64,000 nucleotides of DNA from WHSW01 sp963781265 (GCA_963781265.1 CAWAFH010000018.1:806001-870000), one strand, 5' to 3'. Positions 1 through 8,196 are shown, numbered from the stretch's first letter. A program made the numbers and translations. Notes: generated by a model from the sequence alone, not told the origin.

Positions 1-591
1 CAGTCCGAACGGACCCGGTTCGCGCCCCGGAGCCCGTACGGGATCGCGAAGCTGGCCTCGTACTGGGCCGCGGTCAACTACCGCGAGGCCTACGGCATGC
101 AGATCGCCAACGGGATCCTGTTCAACCACGAATCGCCGCGTCGCGGGACCGCGTTCGTGACGCGCAAGATCACCCGGGGGGTGGCGGCGATCCGCGCCGG
201 CCGCCGGCAGCGGATCCCGCTCGGCAACCTCGAGGCTCATCGTGACTGGGGCTATGCCCCGGACTACGTCCGCGCCCTGCGGCTGATCGCGACGGCGCCC
301 GAGCCGGGCGAGTACGTGGTGGCGACCGGCGAGCAGCACTCGGTGCGCGAGTTCCTCGAGCTTGCCTGCGAGTTCGCCGGCATCGATCCCGAGCAGGCCT
401 ACGAGATCGATCCGCGCTTTCTGCGCCCGACCGACGTCGACTCGCTCTGCGGCGACGCGACCCGGATCCGCGAGGAGCTGGGCTGGGAGCCGACGCTGAG
501 CTTCCCGGAGCTGGTCAGGGCGATGGTCGAGGCCGACCTTGCAGAGCTCGAGCGCGAGCCGGTCGGCGCCGGGTACGACCCGGTCGGATGA
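1..591 (+). CDS. gmd: GDP-mannose 4,6-dehydratase, 3' part (truncated by window edge)
   Basis: The reading frame enters from the left edge without a start, so only the C-terminal 196 residues are visible. The family converts GDP-mannose to GDP-4-keto-6-deoxymannose, a precursor of deoxyhexoses in surface glycans. The visible part keeps the SDR catalytic Tyr-x3-Lys (Y13, K17 of the fragment), the family signature N-G-I-L-F-N-H-E-S-P-R-R-G at 37-49 and the R-D-W-G-Y-A-P-D-Y-V segment typical of Gmd. The stop overlaps the next start as ATGA. A related nucleotide-sugar dehydratase is possible, but the NHESPRRG signature strongly favours Gmd. Confidence 0.85.
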   Translation, partial: QSERTRFAPRSPYGIAKLASYWAAVNYREAYGMQIANGILFNHESPRRGTAFVTRKITRGVAAIRAGRRQRIPLGNLEAHRDWGYAPDYVRALRLIATAPEPGEYVVATGEQHSVREFLELACEFAGIDPEQAYEIDPRFLRPTDVDSLCGDATRIREELGWEPTLSFPELVRAMVEADLAELEREPVGAGYDPVG

Positions 592-1043
592 GCGGCTTCG
601 TCGTGCGTGTCGCCCGCGCCGACGAGGTGGCGGCCCTGCCCGCCCTGTACGAGTGGCTGTTCGCGCCGCCGGGCTCGCGGCCCGCGGCGTGGGACGAGCG
701 CCGCGCCGTGGTCGCCCTGCGCGACGCGATCGAATCCCACGATGCATGCGTGCTGGTCGCGGCCGGGGACGACGGGGCGCTGATCGGGATCTGCACCGCC
801 TATCAGGACCTGCACTCGGTCCGATACGGCTACCGGGTCTGGGTCGAGGACCTCGCGGTCGACCCGCGGCGGCGATCGCAGGGCGTCGGCAAGGCGTTGC
901 TCGACGCCGCGAAGGACTGGGCCCGCGAGCGGGGCGCCACCCACCTCGAGCTCGATTCGGCGCTGGCGCGCCCCGACGCGCACCGGTTCTACGAGCGCGA
1001 GGGCGCGGCGTACAAGTCGTTCAGCTTCGGCTGGGAGCTCTAG
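588..1043 (+). CDS. GNAT family N-acetyltransferase
   Basis: A 151-residue protein with one GNAT domain. The acetyl-CoA pyrophosphate loop is visible as R-R-R-S-Q-G-V-G-K-A-L-L (about residues 94-105), followed by the usual helix and the late strand ending H-R-F-Y-E-R-E-G-A. Such enzymes transfer an acetyl group from acetyl-CoA to an amine; the substrate cannot be told. Its ATG overlaps the stop of the upstream dehydratase by 4 nt, so the two are probably translationally coupled. A strong hairpin follows 25 nt after the stop. Confidence 0.85.
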   Translation: MSGFVVRVARADEVAALPALYEWLFAPPGSRPAAWDERRAVVALRDAIESHDACVLVAAGDDGALIGICTAYQDLHSVRYGYRVWVEDLAVDPRRRSQGVGKALLDAAKDWARERGATHLELDSALARPDAHRFYEREGAAYKSFSFGWEL

Positions 1044-1067
1044 CGGACCCGCTCCCTCCCCATGGCG

Positions 1068-1114
1068 CCGAGCGGCGGGTTTCTACCGCTGGGCGCCGGT
1101 AACCCGCCTCTCGG
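1068..1114. terminator. Bidirectional terminator hairpin between convergent genes
   Basis: A long inverted repeat separates the + strand acetyltransferase from the - strand genes ending at 1128. The left arm is CCGAG c GGCGGGTT tc TACCG and the right arm CGGTA ACCCGCC t CTCGG, about 18 paired bases with small bulges around an 8-nt loop. There is no long T tract, as is common in GC-rich actinobacteria. Confidence 0.6.
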
Positions 1115-1127
1115 CGAGATCAGCGGT

Positions 1128-1364
1128 CTAGCCGCCGAGCGTCGCCGAGGCGCTCTCGATCTCAGCGTCCGAGTACCAGACCGGCGGGCCCGACTTCGGC
1201 CTCGCCAGCAGATAGATCATCTGCTCGCCCGTCCACTGGGCGGCGACGGCGTAGCCGATCCCGTCCGCGGTTCGCATCGACACCGGGACGGCGAGCGGTG
1301 AGATGTCGGTACTGGACGGCGTGGTGGGCACTGGCGACCTCCGATCGAGAGTTGTCGCCGACAC
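1128..1364 (-). CDS. Small hypothetical protein (78 aa)
   Basis: I do not recognise the family. It is a soluble 78-residue frame starting at GTG, with no signal or membrane segment. The second half, with W-T-G-E-Q-M-I-Y-L-L-A-R-P and a late P-P-V-W-Y-S-D-A-E-I, looks like a folded small domain. It begins 15 nt after the stop of the NTF2-like gene on the same strand, so the two probably share a transcript that ends at the hairpin near 1068-1114. Shortness keeps confidence moderate. Confidence 0.55.
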   Translation of the reverse strand: MSATTLDRRSPVPTTPSSTDISPLAVPVSMRTADGIGYAVAAQWTGEQMIYLLARPKSGPPVWYSDAEIESASATLGG

Positions 1365-1379
1365 TCTGAACGAACGCGG

Positions 1380-1811
1380 CTAGGCGGGCTCGCGCGCCGA
1401 GGCGAGCGCGGCGGCGCGGTCGAGGTGGAACTCGACCCGCGTGATCTGCCCGTCGCTGAACTTGAACACGGCCGCGCTGGGCTGCTCGACCGCCACCCCG
1501 TGGCGCGTGGTGCCGACCTGGCGGGCGACGAAGATCGCGTTCTCGCCAACCGGTTCGACGCCCTGGCCCTCCAGGCTCACGGACTCGAAGCCCCCGACCC
1601 AATCGACCCAGGCCGACTGGAGCCCGACCGCATCGTCGTAGCGCTGGGCGACCCCGCCGCGGGCGGTCATCGAGCCGCCCGCGAAGTTCGGCGAGACCAG
1701 CGGCGCGAGGGATTCGATCATCCGGTCGATCGTGCTCGCGTCCACTCCGGTCTCGACGCCGGCCGGGAAGACCCCCTCGAGCGCCGCGGCCAGTCGCTCT
1801 GCATTGCTCAT
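1380..1811 (-). CDS. SnoaL/NTF2-like domain protein
   Basis: A 143-residue protein of the NTF2-like cone fold. A helical N-terminus with M-I-E-S-L-A-P-L-V-S-P-N-F is followed by strands such as A-I-F-V-A-R-Q-V-G-T-T-R-H-G and V-F-K-F-S-D-G-Q-I-T-R-V-E-F-H, the D-G-x-I pattern being typical of SnoaL-like proteins. Members bind or act on small hydrophobic molecules; the ligand here is unknown. It is divergent from the acyl-CoA dehydrogenase, with 61 nt between the two starts that must hold both promoters. Confidence 0.7.
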   Translation of the reverse strand: MSNAERLAAALEGVFPAGVETGVDASTIDRMIESLAPLVSPNFAGGSMTARGGVAQRYDDAVGLQSAWVDWVGGFESVSLEGQGVEPVGENAIFVARQVGTTRHGVAVEQPSAAVFKFSDGQITRVEFHLDRAAALASAREPA

Positions 1812-1872
1812 CGCCTCGGTATTCTCCGCCTTCGGGAGAGGCGAAACCAGCCAACTACACGAGCAGGAGCCA

Positions 1873-3084
1873 ATGGCCGTAGCGACCGCGACTTATCAGG
1901 ACATGACCGACGATCAGCAGGCGATCGTCGAGATGGTGCGCAGCTTCGTCGACAACGAGATCATCCCCGTTGCCGAGGAGTACGACCACGAGGACAAGTT
2001 CCCGGAGCCCATCGTCGAGCAGATGAAGGAACTTGGCCTGTTCGGGGTCACGATCCCCGAGGCGTACGGCGGCATGGGCCTCGATCTGTCGACCTACACG
2101 CTGATCGTCGAGGAGCTCTCCCGCGGCTGGATCTCGATCTCGGGCGTCGTCAACACCCACTTCATCGGCTCCTACCTGCTGATGAAGTTCGGCACCGACG
2201 AGCAGAAGGAGTACTTCCTTCCGAAGATGGCGACCGGCGAGATCCGCGCCGCCTTCTCGCTCTCCGAGCCCGAGGTCGGCTCCGACGTGCAGGGCATCAA
2301 GTCGACCGCGAAGCAGAACGGCGACGGCGACTGGGAGCTCAACGGCCAGAAGATGTGGGTCACCAACGGGCTCGGCTCCGGGGTCGTCTTCGTGCTGATG
2401 AAGACCGACCCGAAGGCCGACCCGCCCTACAAGGGGATGACCTGCTTCATCACCGAGAAGGAGCCCTGGAAGGACATCAACGAGGGTGACTTCAAGGGCC
2501 TCGAGGTCCCCCCCAAGATCAAGAAGATGGGCTACAAGGGCGTCGAGTCGACCGAGCTCGTCTACAGCGGCTACGTGTGCTCGGAAGACCGCATCCTCGG
2601 CGGCGCCGACGGTGTCGGCGAGGGCTTCCGCCAGATGATGGATGCGCTGGAGGTCGGTCGCGTCAACGTCGCTGCCCGCGGCGTCGGGATCGCCCAGCGC
2701 GCGCTCGAGCTGGCGCTGCGCTACTCGCAGGAGCGCAAGACGTTCGGCAAGCCGATCGCCGAGCATCAGGCGATCCAGTTCAAGCTGGCCGAGATGGCGA
2801 CCAAGGTCGAGGCGGCGCGCCTGCTGACGCGCAAGGCGGCGCGGCTCAAGGACGCCGGCGAGCGCTCCGACCTCGAGGCCGGGATGGCGAAGCTGTTCGC
2901 CTCCGAGACCGGCAAGGAGTGCGTCGAGGAGTCGTTCCGGATCCACGGCGGCTACGGGTACTCGAAGGAGTACGAGATCGAGCGCCTGTATCGCGATGCG
3001 CCGCTGCTCCTGATCGGCGAGGGGACCTCCGAGATCCAGAAGATGGTGATCGGCAAGAAGGTGCTCTCCCGCAACAAGATCTAG
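1873..3084 (+). CDS. Acyl-CoA dehydrogenase
   Basis: A full-length 403-residue FAD-dependent acyl-CoA dehydrogenase, which oxidises an acyl-CoA to the 2-enoyl-CoA and passes electrons to ETF. Visible landmarks are the substrate/FAD segment A-F-S-L-S-E-P-E-V-G-S-D, the W-V-T-N-G strand, R-K-T-F-G-K-P-I-A-E-H-Q-A-I-Q in the C-terminal helical domain, and G-E-G-T-S-E-I-Q near the end with the expected catalytic glutamate (E383). I chose the ATG with AGGAG about 4 nt upstream rather than an in-frame start 141 nt earlier. The next gene starts at the base after its stop. Chain-length specificity is unknown; a role as methylsuccinyl-CoA dehydrogenase is possible given other genes in the window, but unproven. 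Confidence 0.93.
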   Translation: MAVATATYQDMTDDQQAIVEMVRSFVDNEIIPVAEEYDHEDKFPEPIVEQMKELGLFGVTIPEAYGGMGLDLSTYTLIVEELSRGWISISGVVNTHFIGSYLLMKFGTDEQKEYFLPKMATGEIRAAFSLSEPEVGSDVQGIKSTAKQNGDGDWELNGQKMWVTNGLGSGVVFVLMKTDPKADPPYKGMTCFITEKEPWKDINEGDFKGLEVPPKIKKMGYKGVESTELVYSGYVCSEDRILGGADGVGEGFRQMMDALEVGRVNVAARGVGIAQRALELALRYSQERKTFGKPIAEHQAIQFKLAEMATKVEAARLLTRKAARLKDAGERSDLEAGMAKLFASETGKECVEESFRIHGGYGYSKEYEIERLYRDAPLLLIGEGTSEIQKMVIGKKVLSRNKI

Positions 3085-3750
3085 GTGCCGGTCGCGCTCG
3101 TCACCGGGGCGAATCGGGGCATCGGCGCCGAGATCGCCGCGCAGCTGTCGCGCGATCACGGGTTCACCGTGATCGCCGGGGCGCGCGATCCGTCCCAGGT
3201 CGAGGCGGCGGACAACGTGCTCGCGCTCGAGCTCGACGTCACCGACGACGACTCGGTCGGCGCCGCGATCGCCGGGATCGAGGAGAACCCCGGCGAGCTC
3301 GACGTGCTGATCAACAACGCCGGCGTCTACGGCGAGCCGACCGGCGCGGCCGACTACGACCTCGCCGCCGCCCACGAGGTGTTCGAGGTGAACGTGTTCG
3401 GCGCCTGGCGGCTGGCCCAGGCGGCGCTGCCGCTGCTTCGCGTCAGTGACTCGCCACGGATCGTCAACGTCTCCAGCGGCGCCGGCCAGCTCGCCGAGAT
3501 GGGCAGCGGTCGCGCCGCCTACCGGCTCTCGAAGGCGGCGCTCAACGCGCTCACCCGCACGCTCGCAGCCGAGGAGCCGGCGATCAAGGTCAACTCGATC
3601 TGCCCGGGCTGGGTGCGGACCGACATGGGCGGCGGGTCGGCGACCCGCTCGCCGGCCGAGGGCGCCGACAGCGCCGTGTGGCTGGCGACCGCGACCGGCG
3701 ATCTGCCGACCGGCGGCTTCTTCCGCGACCGCAAGCCGATCCCCTGGTAG
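3085..3750 (+). CDS. Short-chain dehydrogenase/reductase
   Basis: A 221-residue classical SDR. The N-terminal cofactor motif T-G-A-N-R-G-I-G lies at residues 7-14, N-N-A-G at 77-80, the catalytic Ser at 130/131 and Tyr146-x3-Lys150; P-G-W-V-R-T-D-M follows the active site as in carbonyl-reductase-like SDRs. The R after T-G-A-N suggests NADPH preference. It starts with GTG directly after the dehydrogenase stop, so the pair is one operon. The substrate is not evident. Confidence 0.88.
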   Translation: MPVALVTGANRGIGAEIAAQLSRDHGFTVIAGARDPSQVEAADNVLALELDVTDDDSVGAAIAGIEENPGELDVLINNAGVYGEPTGAADYDLAAAHEVFEVNVFGAWRLAQAALPLLRVSDSPRIVNVSSGAGQLAEMGSGRAAYRLSKAALNALTRTLAAEEPAIKVNSICPGWVRTDMGGGSATRSPAEGADSAVWLATATGDLPTGGFFRDRKPIPW

Positions 3751-3763
3751 AACCCTGGCTGCG

Positions 3764-4129
3764 ATGGCATCGAGCACGCCCGATCTGATCAAGGCCGCGG
3801 TCGAGGGGCTGCAGGCCGAGGTCCCGGCGCTCGCGCGCCTGAAGCTCGTCTTCGGGCTCGAGCTCAAGGGGCGCGGCGACGTGCAGCTGTATCGGGTCGA
3901 GGTGCCGGGCCCGAAGATCTCGAAGGGGATGGGGGACGACGAGCGCGTGCACGTCGCGATCCCCCGCGCGACCTTCAACGAGCTCGTCGCCTCGGGGAAG
4001 CTCTCCGCCTGGCACGCCGCCTGGGACCACGGCGACATCAAGGTCGAGGGCGACCCGAACATCCAGAAGCTCGTCGGCCAGGTGATGGCGCACGCGGAGG
4101 CCCGCGGACGTCTGCGCAAGGCGCGCTGA
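3764..4129 (+). CDS. SCP2-like sterol/lipid carrier domain protein, copy 1
   Basis: A 121-residue single-domain protein. The start is an ATG 13 nt after the SDR stop. The segment around Y-R-V-E-V-P-G-P-K-I-S and the terminal H-G-D-I-K-V-E-G-D-P-N-I-Q-K-L resemble the strands and final G-D-(x)n-L helix of SCP2-fold lipid-binding proteins. It aligns through its length with the next gene, so the two are tandem paralogues. Family assignment is by shape rather than by an invariant motif. A lipid or acyl-CoA carrier role would fit the acyl-CoA dehydrogenase operon. Confidence 0.6.
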   Translation: MASSTPDLIKAAVEGLQAEVPALARLKLVFGLELKGRGDVQLYRVEVPGPKISKGMGDDERVHVAIPRATFNELVASGKLSAWHAAWDHGDIKVEGDPNIQKLVGQVMAHAEARGRLRKAR

Positions 4130-4136
4130 ACCGGCC

Positions 4137-4484
4137 GTGGCCTCGACCTCCGATCTGATCGTCGTCGCGGTGCAGCGTTTCGTCGCGGGCGTGCCGGCGT
4201 TCGCGAAGCTGAAGCTGGTGGTCGGGCTCGAGCTGACCGCCGGCGGGCTCACCGGCCCGAGCAAGTCGGAGACGTACCGGATCGAGGTCCCGGGGCCGCA
4301 GGTGAGCGAGGGGGCGGCCGACGACGCCCGCCTGCAGCTGACCCTGCCGAAGCCGATGTTCGACGTGCTCGCCGAGGAGGCGGAGCTCGCCGACTGGAAG
4401 GACGCCTACTACTACGGGCATCTGAAGGTGGTGGGCGACGGGCGCGTCAAGCGGCTGCTCGGCAAGGCGATCGACTCGGCTTGA
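4137..4484 (+). CDS. SCP2-like sterol/lipid carrier domain protein, copy 2
   Basis: A 115-residue paralogue of the preceding protein, starting at GTG only 7 nt after its stop. Shared landmarks are S-x-D-L-I at the N-terminus, A-K-L-K-L-V-V-G-L-E-L, Y-R-I-E-V-P-G-P-Q-V-S and the closing Y-G-H-L-K-V-V-G-D-G-R-V-K-R-L-L. It differs by an insertion T-A-G-G-L-T-G-P-S-K-S-E in the first loop. The tandem arrangement suggests local duplication and perhaps a heterodimer. Its TGA overlaps the TTG start of the next gene. Confidence 0.6.
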   Translation: MASTSDLIVVAVQRFVAGVPAFAKLKLVVGLELTAGGLTGPSKSETYRIEVPGPQVSEGAADDARLQLTLPKPMFDVLAEEAELADWKDAYYYGHLKVVGDGRVKRLLGKAIDSA

Positions 4485-5566
4485 GCTCGAGCGCGACCGC
4501 GCCCGAGCGCCTCGCTCGGCTTCGCAGCGCGGCCCAGGCGCTGCATCGCCCGACCGCGCTTCGCCACCCGGTCGATGTCGTCCGGGCGTCGGGCCCGGTG
4601 CAGGCGCAGGAGCCGCGCGCCGCGCGGCTCGCGTTCCGCGCCCGGGCGCGCTCGCTGACCGCCGAGGACGTCGACCGCGCCCGTACCGAGGAGCGCTCGC
4701 TGCTGCGCGCGTGGGTGATGCGAAAGACGGTCCACCTGATCGCGGCCGAGGACGCGGGCTGGATGGTGCCGTTGTTCGCGCCGTCGACCGTGCGCTGGTC
4801 GCGCGGGCGGCTCGAGCACTTCGGGCTCGACCGTCGCGCCCAGGATCGGGCGATGAAGCTGGTCCATGACGCCGTCGACGCCGAGGGCGCGCTGACCCGC
4901 CGCGAGCTCGGCAAGCGCCTCGAGTCGGCCGGCTTCGAGCTCGCGTCGGAGTTCAAGGTCCACCTCTGGCTCCTCGCGACCCTCGACGGCGATCTCTGCC
5001 TCGGCCCCGACCGTGGCTCTCACACGTGCCTCGTCCGGACCGCGGATTGGCTCGGCGAGCTCGAGCGGCGCCCGCGCGAGGACTCGCTGGCCGAGCTCGC
5101 GCGCCGCTACCTGCGCGGCTACGGGCCCGCCGACGAGCGCGATCTGGCCCGCTGGGCCGGGTTGCCGCTTCGCGACACGCGGCTCGCCTTCGAGCGGATC
5201 GCGGCCGAGCTGGAGCCCGTCGGCAAGCTGTTCACGCTTGGGCGCCCGCCGCGGGCGGCGCGCTCGCCGGTCGTGCGCATGCTCGGCGCCTTCGACAACT
5301 CCAACCTCGGCTATGTCGACCGCGGCCACGCCGTGGCGCCCGAGCACGAGCAGCAGATCGTGCCCGGCGGCGGCATCGTCCGCCCCGCGATCACGGTCGA
5401 CGGGCGGTTGGTCGCCACCTGGGCCTCGCGGCGCGCCGGCGAGCGGCTCGCGGTCACGATCGAGCCGTTCGAGCCGCTCGACCGGGAGATCGAGGCGGCG
5501 ATCGAAGCGGAGGTCGCCGATCTCGGGCGATTCGAGGGGCTCGTCGCTACGATCCCGCGCCCATGA
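4481..5566 (+). CDS. Winged-helix DNA-binding protein of the AlkZ/YcaQ type
   Basis: A 361-residue protein resembling the HTH_42 family, which includes DNA glycosylases that unhook crosslinks or remove bulky lesions. The N-terminal G-P-V-Q-A-Q-E-P-R holds a Q-x-Q motif (Q41, Q43), the catalytic signature of AlkZ-type members. W-V-M-R-K-T-V-H-L-I-A follows, then R-G-Y-G-P-A-D-E-R-D-L-A-R-W-A-G-L in the middle winged helix and a C-terminal G-A-F-D-N-S-N-L-G-Y. The TTG start overlaps the previous stop (TTGA) and its own TGA overlaps the next ATG, so it sits inside a lipid-metabolism operon. Glycosylase activity is inferred from Q-x-Q. Confidence 0.75.
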   Translation: MSSSATAPERLARLRSAAQALHRPTALRHPVDVVRASGPVQAQEPRAARLAFRARARSLTAEDVDRARTEERSLLRAWVMRKTVHLIAAEDAGWMVPLFAPSTVRWSRGRLEHFGLDRRAQDRAMKLVHDAVDAEGALTRRELGKRLESAGFELASEFKVHLWLLATLDGDLCLGPDRGSHTCLVRTADWLGELERRPREDSLAELARRYLRGYGPADERDLARWAGLPLRDTRLAFERIAAELEPVGKLFTLGRPPRAARSPVVRMLGAFDNSNLGYVDRGHAVAPEHEQQIVPGGGIVRPAITVDGRLVATWASRRAGERLAVTIEPFEPLDREIEAAIEAEVADLGRFEGLVATIPRP

Positions 5567-6108
5567 CTGACACAGAACACAAGCTTTCAACCGACCAGGC
5601 CGAGCGCGAAGCCTCGGGTGCCCACGCCTACGGCCGCTACCTCGAGGAGTTCGAGGAGGGGGCCGTCTACAAGCACTGGCCGGCGAAGACGGTGACGGAG
5701 TCCGACGACCACCTCTTCTGCCTGATCACGATGAACCACCACCCCCTGCACCTGAACGACGTGTACGCGTCGGAGTCGCAGCAGGGCCAGAACGTCGTCG
5801 TCGGGCCGTTGGTCTACTCGCTGGCGCTCGGGATGTCGGTCTCCGACGTCTCCGGCAAGGCGATCGCCAACCTGGCCACCGAGGAGCTCTCGCACCCGAA
5901 CCCGGTCTTCCACGGCGACACGCTCTACTGCGAGTCCGAGGTGCTCGAGGTGAGGCCGTCGAAGTCGAAGCCCGACCGCGGGATCGTGAAGGTCCACACC
6001 CGCGTCTACAAGCAGGACAACACCCTGGTCGCGGAGTTCAAGCGCACCGTGCTGATCCCGAAGCGGCCGAACGGCGACACGCCGAAGGCCGAGGGCGACG
6101 TCGAGTAG
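5563..6108 (+). CDS. MaoC family dehydratase/hydratase
   Basis: A 181-residue single hot-dog MaoC protein. The family hydrates 2-enoyl-CoA or related CoA thioesters. The pattern F-E-E-G-A-V-Y-K-H-W near the N-terminus, then F-C-L-I-T-M-N-H-H-P-L-H-L-N-D-V-Y-A covering the hydratase region with Asp/His, and later L-S-H-P-N-P-V-F-H-G-D-T-L, match MaoC-like acyl-CoA hydratases such as those beside ethylmalonyl-CoA genes. It is half the length of two-domain mesaconyl-CoA hydratases, so it may dimerise. The start overlaps the previous stop by ATGA. Confidence 0.85.
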   Translation: MTDTEHKLSTDQAEREASGAHAYGRYLEEFEEGAVYKHWPAKTVTESDDHLFCLITMNHHPLHLNDVYASESQQGQNVVVGPLVYSLALGMSVSDVSGKAIANLATEELSHPNPVFHGDTLYCESEVLEVRPSKSKPDRGIVKVHTRVYKQDNTLVAEFKRTVLIPKRPNGDTPKAEGDVE

Positions 6109-6118
6109 GCTCGCGGCG

Positions 6119-6658
6119 ATGGAGGCCGCGACGCAGAAGCTGGGCGCCGGCGCCGAGCCGATCGAGAGCGTCGAGTGGCTGCGCGGGTTCGGGGAGCGCT
6201 ACCTCCGCGCCTGGAACGCCCATGATCCCGACGCGGTCTGCGCCTGCGCGACCGCGGACGTGGTCTGGGTCGACCCGGCGCTCCCCGAGCCGGCGCGCGG
6301 CCATGCCGGGCTCGCCGCGTTTGTGCGCGACTCGTGCACCGCGTTCCCCGACATCTCCTTCGCCGAGCTCGGCGAGCCGGCGATCTCCGCCGACGGCCTC
6401 GTCGCCTACGCGCCGTGGCGGATGACCGCGACCAACACCGGCCCGATCGATCCCCCGGGGTTCGCCCCGACGGGGAGGGCGGTCTCGATCCCAGGCTTCG
6501 ACATCTGGCAGTTCCGCGACGGTTTGATCTGGCGCTACGAGGCGATCTACGACTTCAACCTGGTCGCGACCCAGCTCGGTCTCACCCCGCCGCGCGGCGG
6601 CTTCGCCGAGAAGGCGCTCGTCCGCGCCCAGCGGTTGCGCTCGCGGCTGCCGTTCTAG
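6119..6658 (+). CDS. SnoaL-like polyketide cyclase family protein
   Basis: A 179-residue NTF2-like protein. W-L-R-G-F-G-E-R-Y-L-R-A-W-N-A-H-D-P-D-A-V opens the fold, W-V-D-P-A-L-P-E-P-A-R-G-H and F-P-D-I-S-F follow, and the C-terminal half has G-R-A-V-S-I-P-G-F-D-I-W-Q-F-R-D-G-L-I-W-R-Y-E, classic for SnoaL proteins. The reaction is unknown. TAGGCT lies 7 nt before the ATG, so the message may be leaderless even though the gene is only 10 nt after the MaoC stop. Its stop overlaps the convergent oxidoreductase gene by 4 nt. Confidence 0.78.
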   Translation: MEAATQKLGAGAEPIESVEWLRGFGERYLRAWNAHDPDAVCACATADVVWVDPALPEPARGHAGLAAFVRDSCTAFPDISFAELGEPAISADGLVAYAPWRMTATNTGPIDPPGFAPTGRAVSIPGFDIWQFRDGLIWRYEAIYDFNLVATQLGLTPPRGGFAEKALVRAQRLRSRLPF

Positions 6659-7632
6659 ATCAACTCGGCGACCGACTCGATCGCGGCGTCGAAGTCGGTC
6701 CCCGGCAGGCCGCCGATTCCCGGCGAGACCGCGCCGGCGGCCTGGTAGCGGCGGACCGCGCCGTGAACCTCCTGCGCCGAGCCGATCCCGGCGAGCTCGT
6801 CGAGCATCCGGTCCGAGAGGCCGGACTTGGCGCGCTCGAGGTCGCCGGCGGCCATCCCCTCGTCGAACGCGGCCAGCTCGTCGGCGAAGCCCGATGCCTC
6901 GAGCATCGCGCGGTAGAAGGGCAGCGAGGCGTAGGGGATCAGGTCCTGGCGCAGCGCTGCGCGCGCCGCCTCTGGGTCGTCGGTGAGCGCGACCGGGACC
7001 GCCGCGACGACGTCGAAGTCATCGAGCGATCGACCTGATCTCTCGGCCCCTTCCCGCAGCGCGGGGATCACCGTCGACTCGATGTAGGAGGGACAGCACA
7101 GCCACAGCATCACACCGTCGGCGAGCTCGCCCGCGAGCCGGATCATGTTCGGCGCCAGCGCCGCGATGTAGATCGGCAGCTCGGGCCGCGCCGAGTAGCC
7201 CATGAACGCGAACTTGGTCGGAAAGAACTCGGAGTCCGGCGGCTCCGAGCCGCGCAGGATCGCCCGTACGCCGCTCAGGTACTCGCGCATCTGGGTGACG
7301 GGCTTGACGATCTTCTGGCCGTGCCAGTTCTCGACCGTGACCCGGTGGGAGACGCCGAGCCCGAGCACCATGCGCCCCTGCGAGCACTCGTCGATCGTCG
7401 CTGCGGTCTGCGCCATCGTGGCCGGGGTGCGGCTGAAGATCGGGACGACCCCGGTGCCGAGCCGGATCCGCTCCGTGGCCGCTGCGTAGGCCATCAGCAC
7501 GGTGAGCGAGTCGCGCCCGGCGATGTGGGTCACGTAGGCGGCGTCGTAGCCGAGCCGGTCCGCGAGCTTGACGCGCTCGACCGCCTTGTCCAGCGAGCGG
7601 CCGGGGGAGATGAAGGCGCCGATTCCCGCCAC
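6655..7632 (-). CDS. LLM class F420-dependent oxidoreductase
   Basis: A 325-residue luciferase-like monooxygenase-fold protein, probably using F420 rather than FMN. Typical strands are visible: D-A-A-Y-V-T-H near the N-terminus, R-I-R-L-G-T-G-V-V-P-I-F-S-R-T-P and G-R-M-V-L-G-L-G-V-S-H. The GTG start is the only suitable in-frame start between the domain and the divergent gene 25 nt away; I see no clear ribosome site. Genes for F420 synthesis lie 30-37 kb downstream, which supports the cofactor. The substrate is not predictable. Confidence 0.82.
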   Translation of the reverse strand: MAGIGAFISPGRSLDKAVERVKLADRLGYDAAYVTHIAGRDSLTVLMAYAAATERIRLGTGVVPIFSRTPATMAQTAATIDECSQGRMVLGLGVSHRVTVENWHGQKIVKPVTQMREYLSGVRAILRGSEPPDSEFFPTKFAFMGYSARPELPIYIAALAPNMIRLAGELADGVMLWLCCPSYIESTVIPALREGAERSGRSLDDFDVVAAVPVALTDDPEAARAALRQDLIPYASLPFYRAMLEASGFADELAAFDEGMAAGDLERAKSGLSDRMLDELAGIGSAQEVHGAVRRYQAAGAVSPGIGGLPGTDFDAAIESVAELI

Positions 7633-7656
7633 GGGTGATTCATATACGAATCCACG

Positions 7657-8196
7657 ATGGGGTACGACGGCAAGGTCGAGGTCAGCTCCGAGATCGCGTC
7701 GCCCGCCGCTGCGGTGTGGGCTCGCGCGGTGACCGAGGAGGGAATCAACCACGAGCTCGCTCCGATCGTGCGGATGACGATGCCGCCCGGGCTGCGCGGC
7801 AAGACGATCGACACGGTCGAGGTGGGGGTGGAACTGGGGCGCAGCTGGATCCTGCTCGGCGGCGTCATCCCGGTCGACTACGACGACCTGAAGCTGGTCG
7901 AGATCGAGCCAGGCCGGCGCTTCCTGGAGCGCTCGCGGACGCTCGCGTTCGCGGTCTGGACACACGAGCGCACGGTCGAGCCCGAGGGGCAGGGTTGTCG
8001 GCTGACCGACCGGCTGGGGTTCGAGCTCAAGCGTGGGATCGGTTGGATCCCCGGTGCGCCGCGCCTCGCGAGCGTGATCGTGGGCGCGCTGTTTCGCCAC
8101 CGGCACCGGAGGCTGGCGGCTCACTTCGCCCGGCCGGGCGCGGCGGGCGCTAGCCGGCCGCGACCGTCAGCCGGCGCCGGTCGCGGGCGACGCTGA
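7657..8196 (+). CDS. SRPBCC/START-like domain protein
   Basis: A 179-residue protein with a ligand-binding SRPBCC fold: an N-terminal strand (V-E-V-S-S-E-I-A-S-P-A-A-A-V-W), a helix with P-P-G-L-R-G-K-T, and strands such as R-S-W-I-L-L-G-G-V-I-P-V-D-Y-D-D-L-K-L. The last 28 residues are rich in Ala, Gly and Arg, and their codons overlap the 3' end of the convergent lyase gene by 47 nt, so this tail is probably unstructured. Function unknown; lipid or aromatic binding is usual for the fold. Confidence 0.7.
   Translation: MGYDGKVEVSSEIASPAAAVWARAVTEEGINHELAPIVRMTMPPGLRGKTIDTVEVGVELGRSWILLGGVIPVDYDDLKLVEIEPGRRFLERSRTLAFAVWTHERTVEPEGQGCRLTDRLGFELKRGIGWIPGAPRLASVIVGALFRHRHRRLAAHFARPGAAGASRPRPSAGAGRGRR

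Noticed and set aside
1855..4119. 754-residue open frame on the minus strand
   Set aside because: Antisense to the acyl-CoA dehydrogenase, SDR and SCP2-like genes, with low-complexity composition and no recognisable fold.
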